Below the pieces are notes generated by a model. The model was not told where the DNA came from. It did no database searches and saw nothing but the letters and a program-made list of their open reading frames with translations. From Alphaproteobacteria bacterium (lineage in GTDB: Bacteria > Pseudomonadota > Alphaproteobacteria > UBA828), in NCBI GenBank assembly GCA_030604165.1, contig JAUVWK010000183.1, forward strand, positions 1 through 6,019: a DNA stretch of 6,019 nt. Direction: 5' to 3'. Both the position numbers and the translations under genes were made by a program. Of the stretch, positions 1-6,019 are shown piece after piece (position 1 is the stretch's first letter; every line of letters begins with the position of its first letter).

Positions 1-633
1 GCCACCAGCGAGCTGCCGCCGCGCCAGCGCCCGACCGAGCCGCCGCACCTCAGCCCACGCCGTGTCGAGCTCTCCGACGCGCGCGTGGCGCAGCCCTCGA
101 TGTCGCGCAGCTATCTGGCGCCGAGCTACGGGGCGGGCGAGAGCGAACAGGCCCTGCCGCTCCAGGTGTTTGCCAACATTTTGGGTAGCAACTCCACCAG
201 CCGGCTGTACCAGAAGCTGGTGGTCGAGCAAGGGCTGGCCGCCTGGGCCGGCGCCTCCTATCACGCGATGGCCATCGACCTGACCAGCTTCCATGTCTAT
301 GCGGCGGCCATGCCGAACACCTCGATCGTCGATGTCGAGGCGGCGGTCGATGCGCTGCTCGCCGAGCTGCTTGCCGACGGCGTCAGCGACGAAGAGGTCG
401 CGGCGGCCAAGGCGCGCATGCAGGCCCAGGCGCTCTATGCGCTCGACAATCCGCAGGCGGTCGCCCGCATCTTCGGCAATGCGCTCTCGGTCGGCTTGAC
501 CGTCGCCGACGTGGAGTCTTGGCCGGATGATATCGGCGCGGTCACCACGGCCGAGGTCAACGCGGCGGCGCGCGCCGTGCTGCGGCCAGAGCGTTCCGTG
601 ACCGGCATGCTGCTGCCGGAAGCCGATGACTAG
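1..633 (+). CDS. M16 family zinc metallopeptidase, C-terminal part (5' end outside the window)
   Basis: This is the last 210 codons of an M16 (pitrilysin/insulinase) peptidase. The frame is open from base 1 to the TAG at 631-633, so the N-terminal half, where the zinc-binding HxxEH would lie, is not in the window. What is visible is the C-terminal M16 domain: a conserved segment reading LGSNSTSRLYQKLVVEQGLA (about 181-240), then the usual helical tail ending with AVLRPERSVTGMLLPE. Compared with the downstream M16 protein, the Arg and Tyr of the R/Y pair are replaced by Val (220-222) and Ala (241-243). In two-subunit bacterial M16 enzymes, the chain lacking R/Y is the zinc-carrying one, so I infer that this is the catalytic subunit; the motif itself cannot be seen. 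The stop overlaps the next M16 start by 8 nt, indicating co-transcription. A GTG at 85 is in frame but is only an internal codon, since homology-like sequence continues upstream of it. Confidence 0.9.
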   Translation, partial: ATSELPPRQRPTEPPHLSPRRVELSDARVAQPSMSRSYLAPSYGAGESEQALPLQVFANILGSNSTSRLYQKLVVEQGLAAWAGASYHAMAIDLTSFHVYAAAMPNTSIVDVEAAVDALLAELLADGVSDEEVAAAKARMQAQALYALDNPQAVARIFGNALSVGLTVADVESWPDDIGAVTTAEVNAAARAVLRPERSVTGMLLPEADD

Positions 634-2002
634 GGCTCCGGCCGGAAGGGTCCGATGCGCCCGCGCGGCCCCTGCCGGGGTCTGCGCGGTTGTCGCCTTC
701 GTCGCCTGCCTGCTGCTGCTCCTCGGAGCCGCCCGGGCGGCGCCCGAGACCACGCCGCTGCGCGTGGTCACGCCGGGTGGCCTCGAGGTCTGGTATGTCT
801 ACGAGCCGTCGATTCCGATCATCGCCCTCAATGTCGCCTTCGCTGGCGGCAGTGCGATCGACCCGCCGGACAAGGTGGGGCTCGCGAGCTTCGCCACGAG
901 CTTGCTCGACGAGGGCGCGGGCGAGATGGATTCGCTCGCCTTTCAGAAGGCGGTCGTCGATCGGGCGATTCGCCTCAACTTCGACATCGGCCGCGATTTC
1001 TTCTCGGCCTCGCTGCAGACGCTCTCGCAACACCGCGACGAGGCCTTTCGGCTGCTCGGCTTGGCGCTGGCCGCGCCGCGCTTCGACGCGCCCGCGGTCG
1101 AGCGGATTCGCGGCCAGATCCAGAGCATCCTCGCCGAGGACGAAAACGAGCCGAGTACGGTGGCGGTGCGGCGCTGGTTTGCCGAGATCTTTCCGGACCA
1201 TCCCTACGGCCGGATCAAGGACGGCACGCCGGCGAGCATAGCGGCGATCGCCGCGGGGGATCTCAAGGCCTGGGCGTCCCGGCGGCTCGCCCGCGACAAT
1301 CTCACCATCGGGGCGGCGGGCGACGTCTCGCCCGAGGAACTCGGCCGCCTGGTAGACCTCGCCTTCGGCGCCTTGCCGGCCGCGGCCGCGCCGGTGGATG
1401 TGGCCGAAGCCAGCGTGCCGTCCGAGGGCCGGGTCATCGTCGAGCGCATGCCGCTGCCGCAAAGCGTGGTGACCTTCGGCTTGGCCGGGCTCAAACGCGA
1501 CGATCCCGACTTCTATGCCGCGTATGTGATGAACTATATTCTCGGTGGCGGGGGTTTCACCTCGCGACTTTACCGGGAAATTCGCGAAGAGCGTGGGCTC
1601 GCCTATTCGGTCTACAGCTATCTCTACCCGCTCAGGCGGGCCGGCCTTTATTCCGGCAGCGTCGCCACCCGGAATGACCGGGTCGCCGAAACCCTCGATC
1701 TCGTGCGCCAAGAGTTTGCGCGCATGGCCGATAGCGGCGTCAGCGAGGCCGAGCTCAAGGCGGCGCAGACCCACCTGACGGGCGCCTTTCCGCTGCGCTT
1801 CGACAGCGGTGGAAAGATCGCCGGCATATTGGTGACCATGCAGTTGGACGAACTCGGCATCGACTATATCCAGCGCCGCAACAACTACATCGGCGCCGTG
1901 ACCCGCGCTGACATTGCGCGGGTGGCACGGCGCCTGCTCGATCCCGAGCGTCTCATCGTGGTCGTGGTGGGCGACCCGGCCGGACTTGAATCCTCCCCCT
2001 GA
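626..2002 (+). CDS. Exported M16 family peptidase-like protein, R/Y-pair subunit without HxxEH
   Basis: The gene encodes a complete 458-residue protein. Residues 1-38 look like a signal peptide: an Arg-rich start, a hydrophobic core at about 17-34 (AVVAFVACLLLLLG at 21-34), and a cleavage site after ARA (38/39), so the protein should act in the periplasm. An N-terminal M16 domain follows, but at the HxxEH position it reads SFATS (88-92), so zinc is not bound there. The C-terminal domain has GGGGFTSRLYREIREERGLA (307-326), with Arg320 and Tyr327 spaced exactly seven apart like the R/Y pair of insulysin-type enzymes. Family knowledge: some bacterial M16B peptidases are heterodimers of an HxxEH chain and an R/Y chain; Sphingomonas A1 SPH2681/SPH2682 is the known example. 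I infer that this protein partners the product of the overlapping upstream gene to form one active site. The substrate cannot be read from sequence. The ATG at 626 overlaps the previous stop by 8 nt, with a GGAAG at 618-622 that is unusually close. No better in-frame start lies near. Confidence 0.93.
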   Translation: MTRAPAGRVRCARAAPAGVCAVVAFVACLLLLLGAARAAPETTPLRVVTPGGLEVWYVYEPSIPIIALNVAFAGGSAIDPPDKVGLASFATSLLDEGAGEMDSLAFQKAVVDRAIRLNFDIGRDFFSASLQTLSQHRDEAFRLLGLALAAPRFDAPAVERIRGQIQSILAEDENEPSTVAVRRWFAEIFPDHPYGRIKDGTPASIAAIAAGDLKAWASRRLARDNLTIGAAGDVSPEELGRLVDLAFGALPAAAAPVDVAEASVPSEGRVIVERMPLPQSVVTFGLAGLKRDDPDFYAAYVMNYILGGGGFTSRLYREIREERGLAYSVYSYLYPLRRAGLYSGSVATRNDRVAETLDLVRQEFARMADSGVSEAELKAAQTHLTGAFPLRFDSGGKIAGILVTMQLDELGIDYIQRRNNYIGAVTRADIARVARRLLDPERLIVVVVGDPAGLESSP

Positions 2003-2109
2003 TCGTGCCGCGATAGCGCAGACTGTGGCCCGCGAATCTGCTAGGCTGACGGCTTCGGTTTGAACGGCGCCAGTCCGCGCCGGTGGACCTTGCCCTAAGC
2101 TTCGCGGCC
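2003..2109. other. Spacer between the M16 pair and pgi
   Basis: This is the longest non-coding stretch of the window, 107 nt to the preferred pgi start (80 nt if the GTG at 2083 is used). It is slightly less GC-rich in the middle. It holds a 6-bp GC hairpin (2065-2082) and a loose extended -10-like TGCTAGGCT (2039-2047) without a convincing -35 box. The gap breaks the tight overlaps seen elsewhere, so a promoter for pgi-mutL could lie here, but I cannot point to one with confidence. Confidence 0.4.
2065..2082 (+). repeat. Small GC hairpin upstream of pgi
   Basis: CGGCGC (2065-2070) and GCGCCG (2077-2082) pair perfectly around a 6-nt loop, CAGTCC. There is no following T-run, so it is not a standard intrinsic terminator. 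It sits directly before a candidate GTG start (2083) and 27 nt before the preferred ATG (2110), so in the transcript it would be in the 5' leader. In DNA this GC-rich a 6-bp palindrome can arise by chance. Confidence 0.35.
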
Positions 2110-3408
2110 ATGCGCTACGAGCACATCACCGACAGCTGCTTCTCCTCGAGCATCGGCGCGACCGGGCTTTCGCTCGCGACGTTCCAAGAGGCCCTGCGCG
2201 AGACCGGCCCGGCGCTGGATAGCCTGCGGCGGTGGCACACCGAGGGTGACAAGCCATTTTTGACGTTGCCGGAGAAGCGCGACGATCTGGCGTCGCTGCG
2301 GGCGCGCGCGGACGAGCTGCGCGGCCGCTTTACGCGATTGGTGGTGTTGGGCACGGGCGGCTCGAGCCTGGGCGGCCAAGCCCTGGTCGCGCTTGCGGCT
2401 GAGCGCGCGGCCCCGGCCCCGGCTATCGTCTTCCTGGACAACGTCGATCCGGTCAGCTTCGAGCGCGCGCTGGCGGCCGGCGATCTCGCCCGCACCGGCT
2501 TTTTGGTGATCTCCAAGTCGGGCTCGACGGCCGAGACCATGGCGCAGGTTCTGCTCGCGCTCGGCCGGGTCCGCGCCGCGCTCGGCGCGGACCAGGCGGC
2601 GGCGCAATTCCTCTGCGTGGCCGAACCCGGAGAAAGCCCGCTGCGGCGGCTCGCCGAGCGTCACGGCATGGCGATCCTCGATCACGATGCGCGGCTGGGC
2701 GGGCGCTTCTCGGTGCTTTCGCTGGTGGGGCTGTTGCCGGCGTTGGTGGCCGGGCTCGACGGCGAAGCGCTGCGCGCCGGGGCGGCGGAGGTGTTGCATG
2801 CCCTGCTCGCGGCGCGCCAACCGAGCAACGCCGCGCCGGCGGTCGGCGCCGCCCTCGGCGTCGGGCTCAGGCGCGAACAAGGCATGGCTACGACCGTGCT
2901 CATGCCCTATCTCGACCGGCTGCACGCCTTCGGCCTGTGGTTCAGTCAACTCTGGGCCGAAAGCCTGGGCAAGGACGGGCACGGCCCGACGCCGGCGCTG
3001 GCCCGGGGCGCGACCGACCAGCACAGCCAGCTGCAGCTCTATCTCGACGGGCCGCGGGACAAGATGTTCTCGCTGGTCATGCTGGACGGGCCGGTGGCGG
3101 CGCCGGCCATCGACGCGACCCTGGCGGAGGATGTCGACGCCGCCTACCTCGCCGGCAAAAGCCTGGCCGAGCTGATCGCGGCCGAGGCCCGCGCCACGGC
3201 GGCGACGCTGGCGGCGGCCGGGCGGCCGGTGCGATTGTTCACCATCCCCGTGCTGGACGAAGCCACGCTCGGCGCCCTCATGATGCATGCCATGTTGGAG
3301 ACCGTGATCACCGCGCACGTCCTGGGTGTCGACGCTTTCGATCAGCCCGCGGTCGAGCGCGGCAAAGAGTTGACGCGACGCTACCTCGCCGAGGCCGACG
3401 CGCCATGA
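2110..3408 (+). CDS. pgi: Glucose-6-phosphate isomerase (short form)
   Basis: The enzyme interconverts glucose 6-phosphate and fructose 6-phosphate in the cytoplasm, for glycolysis, gluconeogenesis or supply of the Entner-Doudoroff and pentose phosphate routes. From the ATG at 2110 the protein is 432 residues. Family landmarks appear in order: the first sugar-phosphate-binding loop LGTGGSSLGG (80-89), the phosphate loop SKSGSTAET (135-143), GGRFSVLS (197-204), QLWAESLGKDG (280-290) with the base-region Glu284, TDQHSQ (302-307) with the ring-opening His305, and QPAVERGK (412-419) with the catalytic Lys419. It is clearly shorter than the roughly 550-residue enterobacterial enzyme and nearer the compact bacterial forms. 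The start is uncertain: GTG 2083 would add nine residues (MDLALSFAA), but the sequence from MRYEHITD looks like a natural beginning; neither has a good Shine-Dalgarno. Its stop overlaps the mutL start by 4 nt. A generic SIS-domain isomerase is the alternative, but the Glu, His and Lys set favours PGI. Confidence 0.93.
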   Translation: MRYEHITDSCFSSSIGATGLSLATFQEALRETGPALDSLRRWHTEGDKPFLTLPEKRDDLASLRARADELRGRFTRLVVLGTGGSSLGGQALVALAAERAAPAPAIVFLDNVDPVSFERALAAGDLARTGFLVISKSGSTAETMAQVLLALGRVRAALGADQAAAQFLCVAEPGESPLRRLAERHGMAILDHDARLGGRFSVLSLVGLLPALVAGLDGEALRAGAAEVLHALLAARQPSNAAPAVGAALGVGLRREQGMATTVLMPYLDRLHAFGLWFSQLWAESLGKDGHGPTPALARGATDQHSQLQLYLDGPRDKMFSLVMLDGPVAAPAIDATLAEDVDAAYLAGKSLAELIAAEARATAATLAAAGRPVRLFTIPVLDEATLGALMMHAMLETVITAHVLGVDAFDQPAVERGKELTRRYLAEADAP

Positions 3409-5231
3409 GCATCCGGCTTTTGCCCGAAGGCGTGATCAATCGCATCGCCGCCGGCGAAGTGGTCGAGCGGCCGGCGTCCGTGGTCAAGGAGCTGGTGGAA
3501 AACGCCATCGACGCGGGCGCGCGGCGCATCGACGTCACGGTCGCCGAGGGCGGCCGCGCGCTGATTCGCGTCGCCGACGATGGCTGCGGCATGGCGGGCG
3601 ACGATCTGCCGCTTGCCATCGCCCGCCATGCCACCTCCAAGCTCACGGGCGATGACGACCTGCAAGCCATTACCACCCTCGGCTTCCGCGGCGAGGCGTT
3701 GCCTTCGATCGCGGCCGTGAGCCGGCTCGAGATCGTCAGCCGCCCCGCGCAGGCGGACGCCGCCTGGGCCCTAGCGGTGGCCGGCGGCGCGGTCCAGGCG
3801 CCGGTGCCGGCGGCGCATCCGCCCGGCACCCAAGTGACGGTGCGTGACCTCTTCTTCGCCACGCCGGCGCGGCTCAAGTTCCTCAAAGCGCCCCGCACCG
3901 AATCGCAGCACATCGCCGATACCGTCAACCGCCTGGCCATGGCGCGGCCCGAAATCGGCTTTAGCCTCACCGACGACGGCCGCGCGGTGCTGCGCGCCAC
4001 GGCCGAGCGCGATCTGCTGGACGGTCGGCTGGACAGTCGTTTGCGGCGCCTCGCCGTCGTGATGGGCCGGGAGTTCGCCGAGAACGCCCTCCGCATCGAG
4101 GCCGAGCGCGACGGCGTCCGACTCGTGGGCTATGCCGGGCTGCCGACCCTCAACCGCGCCACCGGCCAACATCAATATCTCTTCGTCAACCGCCGGCCGG
4201 TGCGCGACAAGCTGCTGCACGGCGCGTTGCGCGCCGCCTACCAGGATTTTCTGGCGCGCGGCCGCTATCCCATGGCGGCGCTGTTTCTCGAGCTGGCGCC
4301 GGAGGCCGTGGACGTGAACGTGCACCCCAACAAGACGGAGGTACGCTTCCGCGCGGCCGGCGTGGTGCGCGGGCTCATCGTCGGGGCCCTGAAAAACGCC
4401 CTTGCCGCGGCCGGTCATCGGGCCTCCACCACGGTTTCGCAAGCCGCGCTCGGCGCCATGCGGCCGCTCGGCGGCGGCGCAGTGTCAAGTTTTCAATATC
4501 GCAGCCCGGGGCATCATAGCTCGGGGTCTGGGGCCGCGACTGGGCTGGCCGAGGCGGTGGGCCAATATCATGCCCCGCTGGCGGCGCCCTCGGCGCGGCT
4601 CGAGCCCGGCCCGCCGGGCGCTGCGGCGGCGGCCGACGTGGCGCTCAGCGACTATCCGCTCGGCGTCGCGCGCGGCCAATTGCACGAGACCTATGTCGTG
4701 GCGCAAACCGCCGACGGCATCGTCATCGTCGATCAGCACGCGGCGCACGAGCGCATTGTGTATGAGCGCATGAAAGCCGCGCTGGCGGCAGGCGGCGTGG
4801 CGCGGCAGATCCTCTTGATCCCCGACGTGGTCGAGCTCGACGAGGGCGCGGCCGAGCGGCTCGCGGCGCGCCGCGACGAGCTCGCCGAGCTCGGCCTGGT
4901 GATCGAGCCGTTCGGTCGCGGCGCGGTGGTGGTGCGCGAGATGCCGGCGCTCTTGGGCGATGGCGACGTGAAGGGGCTGGTTCGCGACCTCGCCGATGAG
5001 CTCAAGGCGTTCGACGAGTCGATCGCGCTGAAGGAACGGCTGGGCGAGGTTTGCGGCACCCTGGCCTGTCACGGCAGCGTGCGCGCCGGACGGCGGCTCA
5101 ACGCGGACGAGATGAACGCGCTATTGCGGCAGATGGAAGCGACGCCCCACGCCGGCCAGTGCAATCACGGCCGTCCCACCTATGTCGAGCTCAAGCTCGC
5201 CGACATCGAAAAACTATTCGGCCGCCGTTAA
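3405..5231 (+). CDS. mutL: DNA mismatch repair protein MutL with endonuclease motif
   Basis: This is a complete MutL of 608 residues. MutL is recruited by MutS at a mismatch and activates strand removal. The N-terminal GHKL ATPase carries ELVENAIDAGA (29-39; catalytic Glu32, Mg-binding Asn33), DDGCGM (58-63), ATSKL (76-80), TLGFRGEAL (91-99) and GTQVTVRDLFFATPARLKFL (141-160); DVNVHPNKTEVRF (303-315) supplies the conserved lysine of the transducer domain. A poorly conserved Gly/Ala/Ser/Pro linker spans about 340-412. The C-terminal dimerisation domain holds DQHAAHERIVYE (443-454), which fits DQHA(X)2E(X)4E exactly, plus ACHGSVR (554-560) and CNHGRP (586-591), the other metal-site motifs. By family knowledge such MutLs nick DNA themselves, in organisms without MutH. 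The ATG forms ATGA with the pgi stop, and GAGG (3391-3394) is a weak ribosome site, so translation is probably coupled to pgi. The frame stays open upstream to 2937, but that part lies inside pgi and does not resemble MutL. Confidence 0.98.
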   Translation: MSIRLLPEGVINRIAAGEVVERPASVVKELVENAIDAGARRIDVTVAEGGRALIRVADDGCGMAGDDLPLAIARHATSKLTGDDDLQAITTLGFRGEALPSIAAVSRLEIVSRPAQADAAWALAVAGGAVQAPVPAAHPPGTQVTVRDLFFATPARLKFLKAPRTESQHIADTVNRLAMARPEIGFSLTDDGRAVLRATAERDLLDGRLDSRLRRLAVVMGREFAENALRIEAERDGVRLVGYAGLPTLNRATGQHQYLFVNRRPVRDKLLHGALRAAYQDFLARGRYPMAALFLELAPEAVDVNVHPNKTEVRFRAAGVVRGLIVGALKNALAAAGHRASTTVSQAALGAMRPLGGGAVSSFQYRSPGHHSSGSGAATGLAEAVGQYHAPLAAPSARLEPGPPGAAAAADVALSDYPLGVARGQLHETYVVAQTADGIVIVDQHAAHERIVYERMKAALAAGGVARQILLIPDVVELDEGAAERLAARRDELAELGLVIEPFGRGAVVVREMPALLGDGDVKGLVRDLADELKAFDESIALKERLGEVCGTLACHGSVRAGRRLNADEMNALLRQMEATPHAGQCNHGRPTYVELKLADIEKLFGRR

Positions 5232-5235
5232 ATCC

Positions 5236-5312
5236 ACCACCAAGACACGAAGGCACCAAGAAGGGTCACGGGCGCTTCGCGCCTTTTCGAGTCTTCTTGG
5301 TGTCTTGGTGGT
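5236..5312. repeat. Imperfect palindrome made of CACNAAGR octamers
   Basis: The left arm holds three tandem octamers: CACCAAGA (5238-5245), CACGAAGG (5246-5253) and CACCAAGA (5254-5261), followed by AG. The right arm (5293-5311, CTTCTTGGTGTCTTGGTGG) is the reverse complement of CCACCAAGACACCAAGAAG, that is, two octamers. Pairing 5237-5248 with the outer 12 bases and 5257-5263 with the inner 7 gives 19 base pairs with an 8-nt bulge exactly one unit long. A second hairpin, GGCGC-TTC-GCGCC (5271-5283), is nested in the loop. The element starts 5 nt after the mutL stop and ends 5 nt before the rsmD stop. Such CACNAAG-type intergenic palindromes recur in many bacterial genomes, so this is probably one copy of a dispersed repeat; other copies cannot be seen here. 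Confidence 0.85.
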
Positions 5313-5315
5313 TTT
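5236..5315 (+). terminator. Possible terminator between convergent mutL and rsmD
   Basis: The palindrome sits immediately after the mutL stop and its right arm runs into TTTT (5312-5315), so on the + strand it has the outline of an intrinsic terminator, though the stem is bulged and the T-run is short. On the - strand the stem follows rsmD but only ATTT comes after it, weaker still. Position between two converging genes makes a transcription-ending role reasonable. This role is inferred; it may simply be a repeat that landed where it does no harm. Confidence 0.45.
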
Positions 5316-5317
5316 CC

Positions 5318-5858
<541 letters not shown>

Positions 5859-5878
<20 letters not shown>

Positions 5879-6019
5879 CGCGCCTGGCGTCCTCGGCGAC
5901 GGGCCGCCCCAACTGCTCCTTCAAGACCTTGGGCGGCACCGGCGCGACCTCGCCGCGCTTCAGGCTGCCGAGCTGGAACGGCCCATAGGCGGTGCGGATC
6001 AAGCGGTTGACGGTCAGCC
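5859..6019 (-). CDS. rluB: RluB-type 23S rRNA pseudouridine synthase, C-terminal end (5' end outside the window)
   Basis: Reading the - strand in from the window edge gives 52 codons and a TAG (5861-5859); the first complete codon is at 6017-6015. The peptide begins LTVNRLIRTAYGPFQLGSLK, followed by RGEVAPVPPKVLKEQL and a short Arg-rich tail. The VNRLIR-YGPFQLG-L--GEV pattern is the C-terminal end of RsuA/RluB/RluE/RluF-family synthases, in the form common in alphaproteobacteria, where this gene often precedes rsmD. The catalytic Asp and any S4 RNA-binding domain lie outside the window, so the exact target uridine cannot be assigned, and the rluB symbol is by resemblance. It overlaps rsmD by 20 nt, forming a two-gene rRNA-modification unit. 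It is too short to appear as an ORF from its own start here. Confidence 0.8.

Noticed and set aside
557..1774. A 405-codon open frame on the - strand across the second M16 gene
   Set aside because: It lies wholly antisense to a clear M16 coding sequence, its product is Arg/Gly/Ala-rich with no recognisable domain, and such long shadows are expected at this GC content.
2023..2047. Promoter with CTGTGG and TAGGCT boxes ahead of pgi
   Set aside because: The spacing is 13 nt, and the -35 box is poor. TTGAAC at 2060-2065 has no -10 box at a usual distance either. A promoter may exist but cannot be placed.
2095..3318. A 407-codon open frame on the - strand across pgi
   Set aside because: It is antisense to a gene with a full set of PGI motifs; its composition (Arg, Gln, Gly, His) is typical of a GC-rich shadow frame.
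2937..3404. A possible N-terminal extension of MutL reaching back into pgi
   Set aside because: The extension is low-complexity Arg/Gly/Ala sequence in the +1 shadow of pgi, while MSIRLLPEGVINRIAAGEVV at 3405 is the canonical MutL N-terminus.
5236..5263. Start of a CRISPR array
   Set aside because: The units are contiguous octamers without spacers and arranged as inverted arms, so this is a palindromic repeat.

Overview
This is a GC-rich, gene-dense chromosomal window. It looks like an alphaproteobacterium, probably from the Rhodospirillales or a relative. That placement rests on three things: the paired M16 peptidases next to pgi and mutL, the alphaproteobacterial style of the RluB-type C-terminus followed by rsmD, and the uniformly high-GC codon use. 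It is an inference from gene order and protein style, with no database comparison behind it.

Layout. On the + strand, positions 1-633 hold the 3' end of a first M16 (pitrilysin-type) metallopeptidase gene. It overlaps by 8 nt with a complete second M16 gene (626-2002), which encodes an exported protein. A 107-nt spacer follows. Next is a short glucose-6-phosphate isomerase gene (pgi, start most likely 2110, end 3408), joined to mutL (3405-5231) by an ATGA stop/start overlap. On the - strand, converging on mutL, is rsmD (5318-5878). It is preceded by, and overlaps by 20 nt, the 3' end of an RluB-type pseudouridine synthase gene (5859-6019, cut by the window edge). The 86-nt gap between the convergent mutL and rsmD stops is almost filled by an imperfect palindrome built from octamer repeats, with a small hairpin nested at its centre. 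No gene-free stretch reaches 300 nt.

How the genes work together. The two M16 genes look like a split peptidase. The second protein has no zinc-binding HxxEH but carries the Arg/Tyr pair of the C-terminal half; the visible part of the first protein lacks that pair and is presumably the zinc subunit. MutL carries the full endonuclease signature, so mismatch repair here should follow the MutH-independent route. The minus-strand pair both modify ribosomal RNA (23S pseudouridylation and 16S G966 methylation). pgi is a metabolic gene that is probably translationally coupled to mutL without an evident functional link.

I see no CRISPR array, tRNA, insertion sequence, phage gene or defence system. 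The window is mostly housekeeping. The most distinctive non-coding feature is the octamer-built palindrome at 5236-5312.
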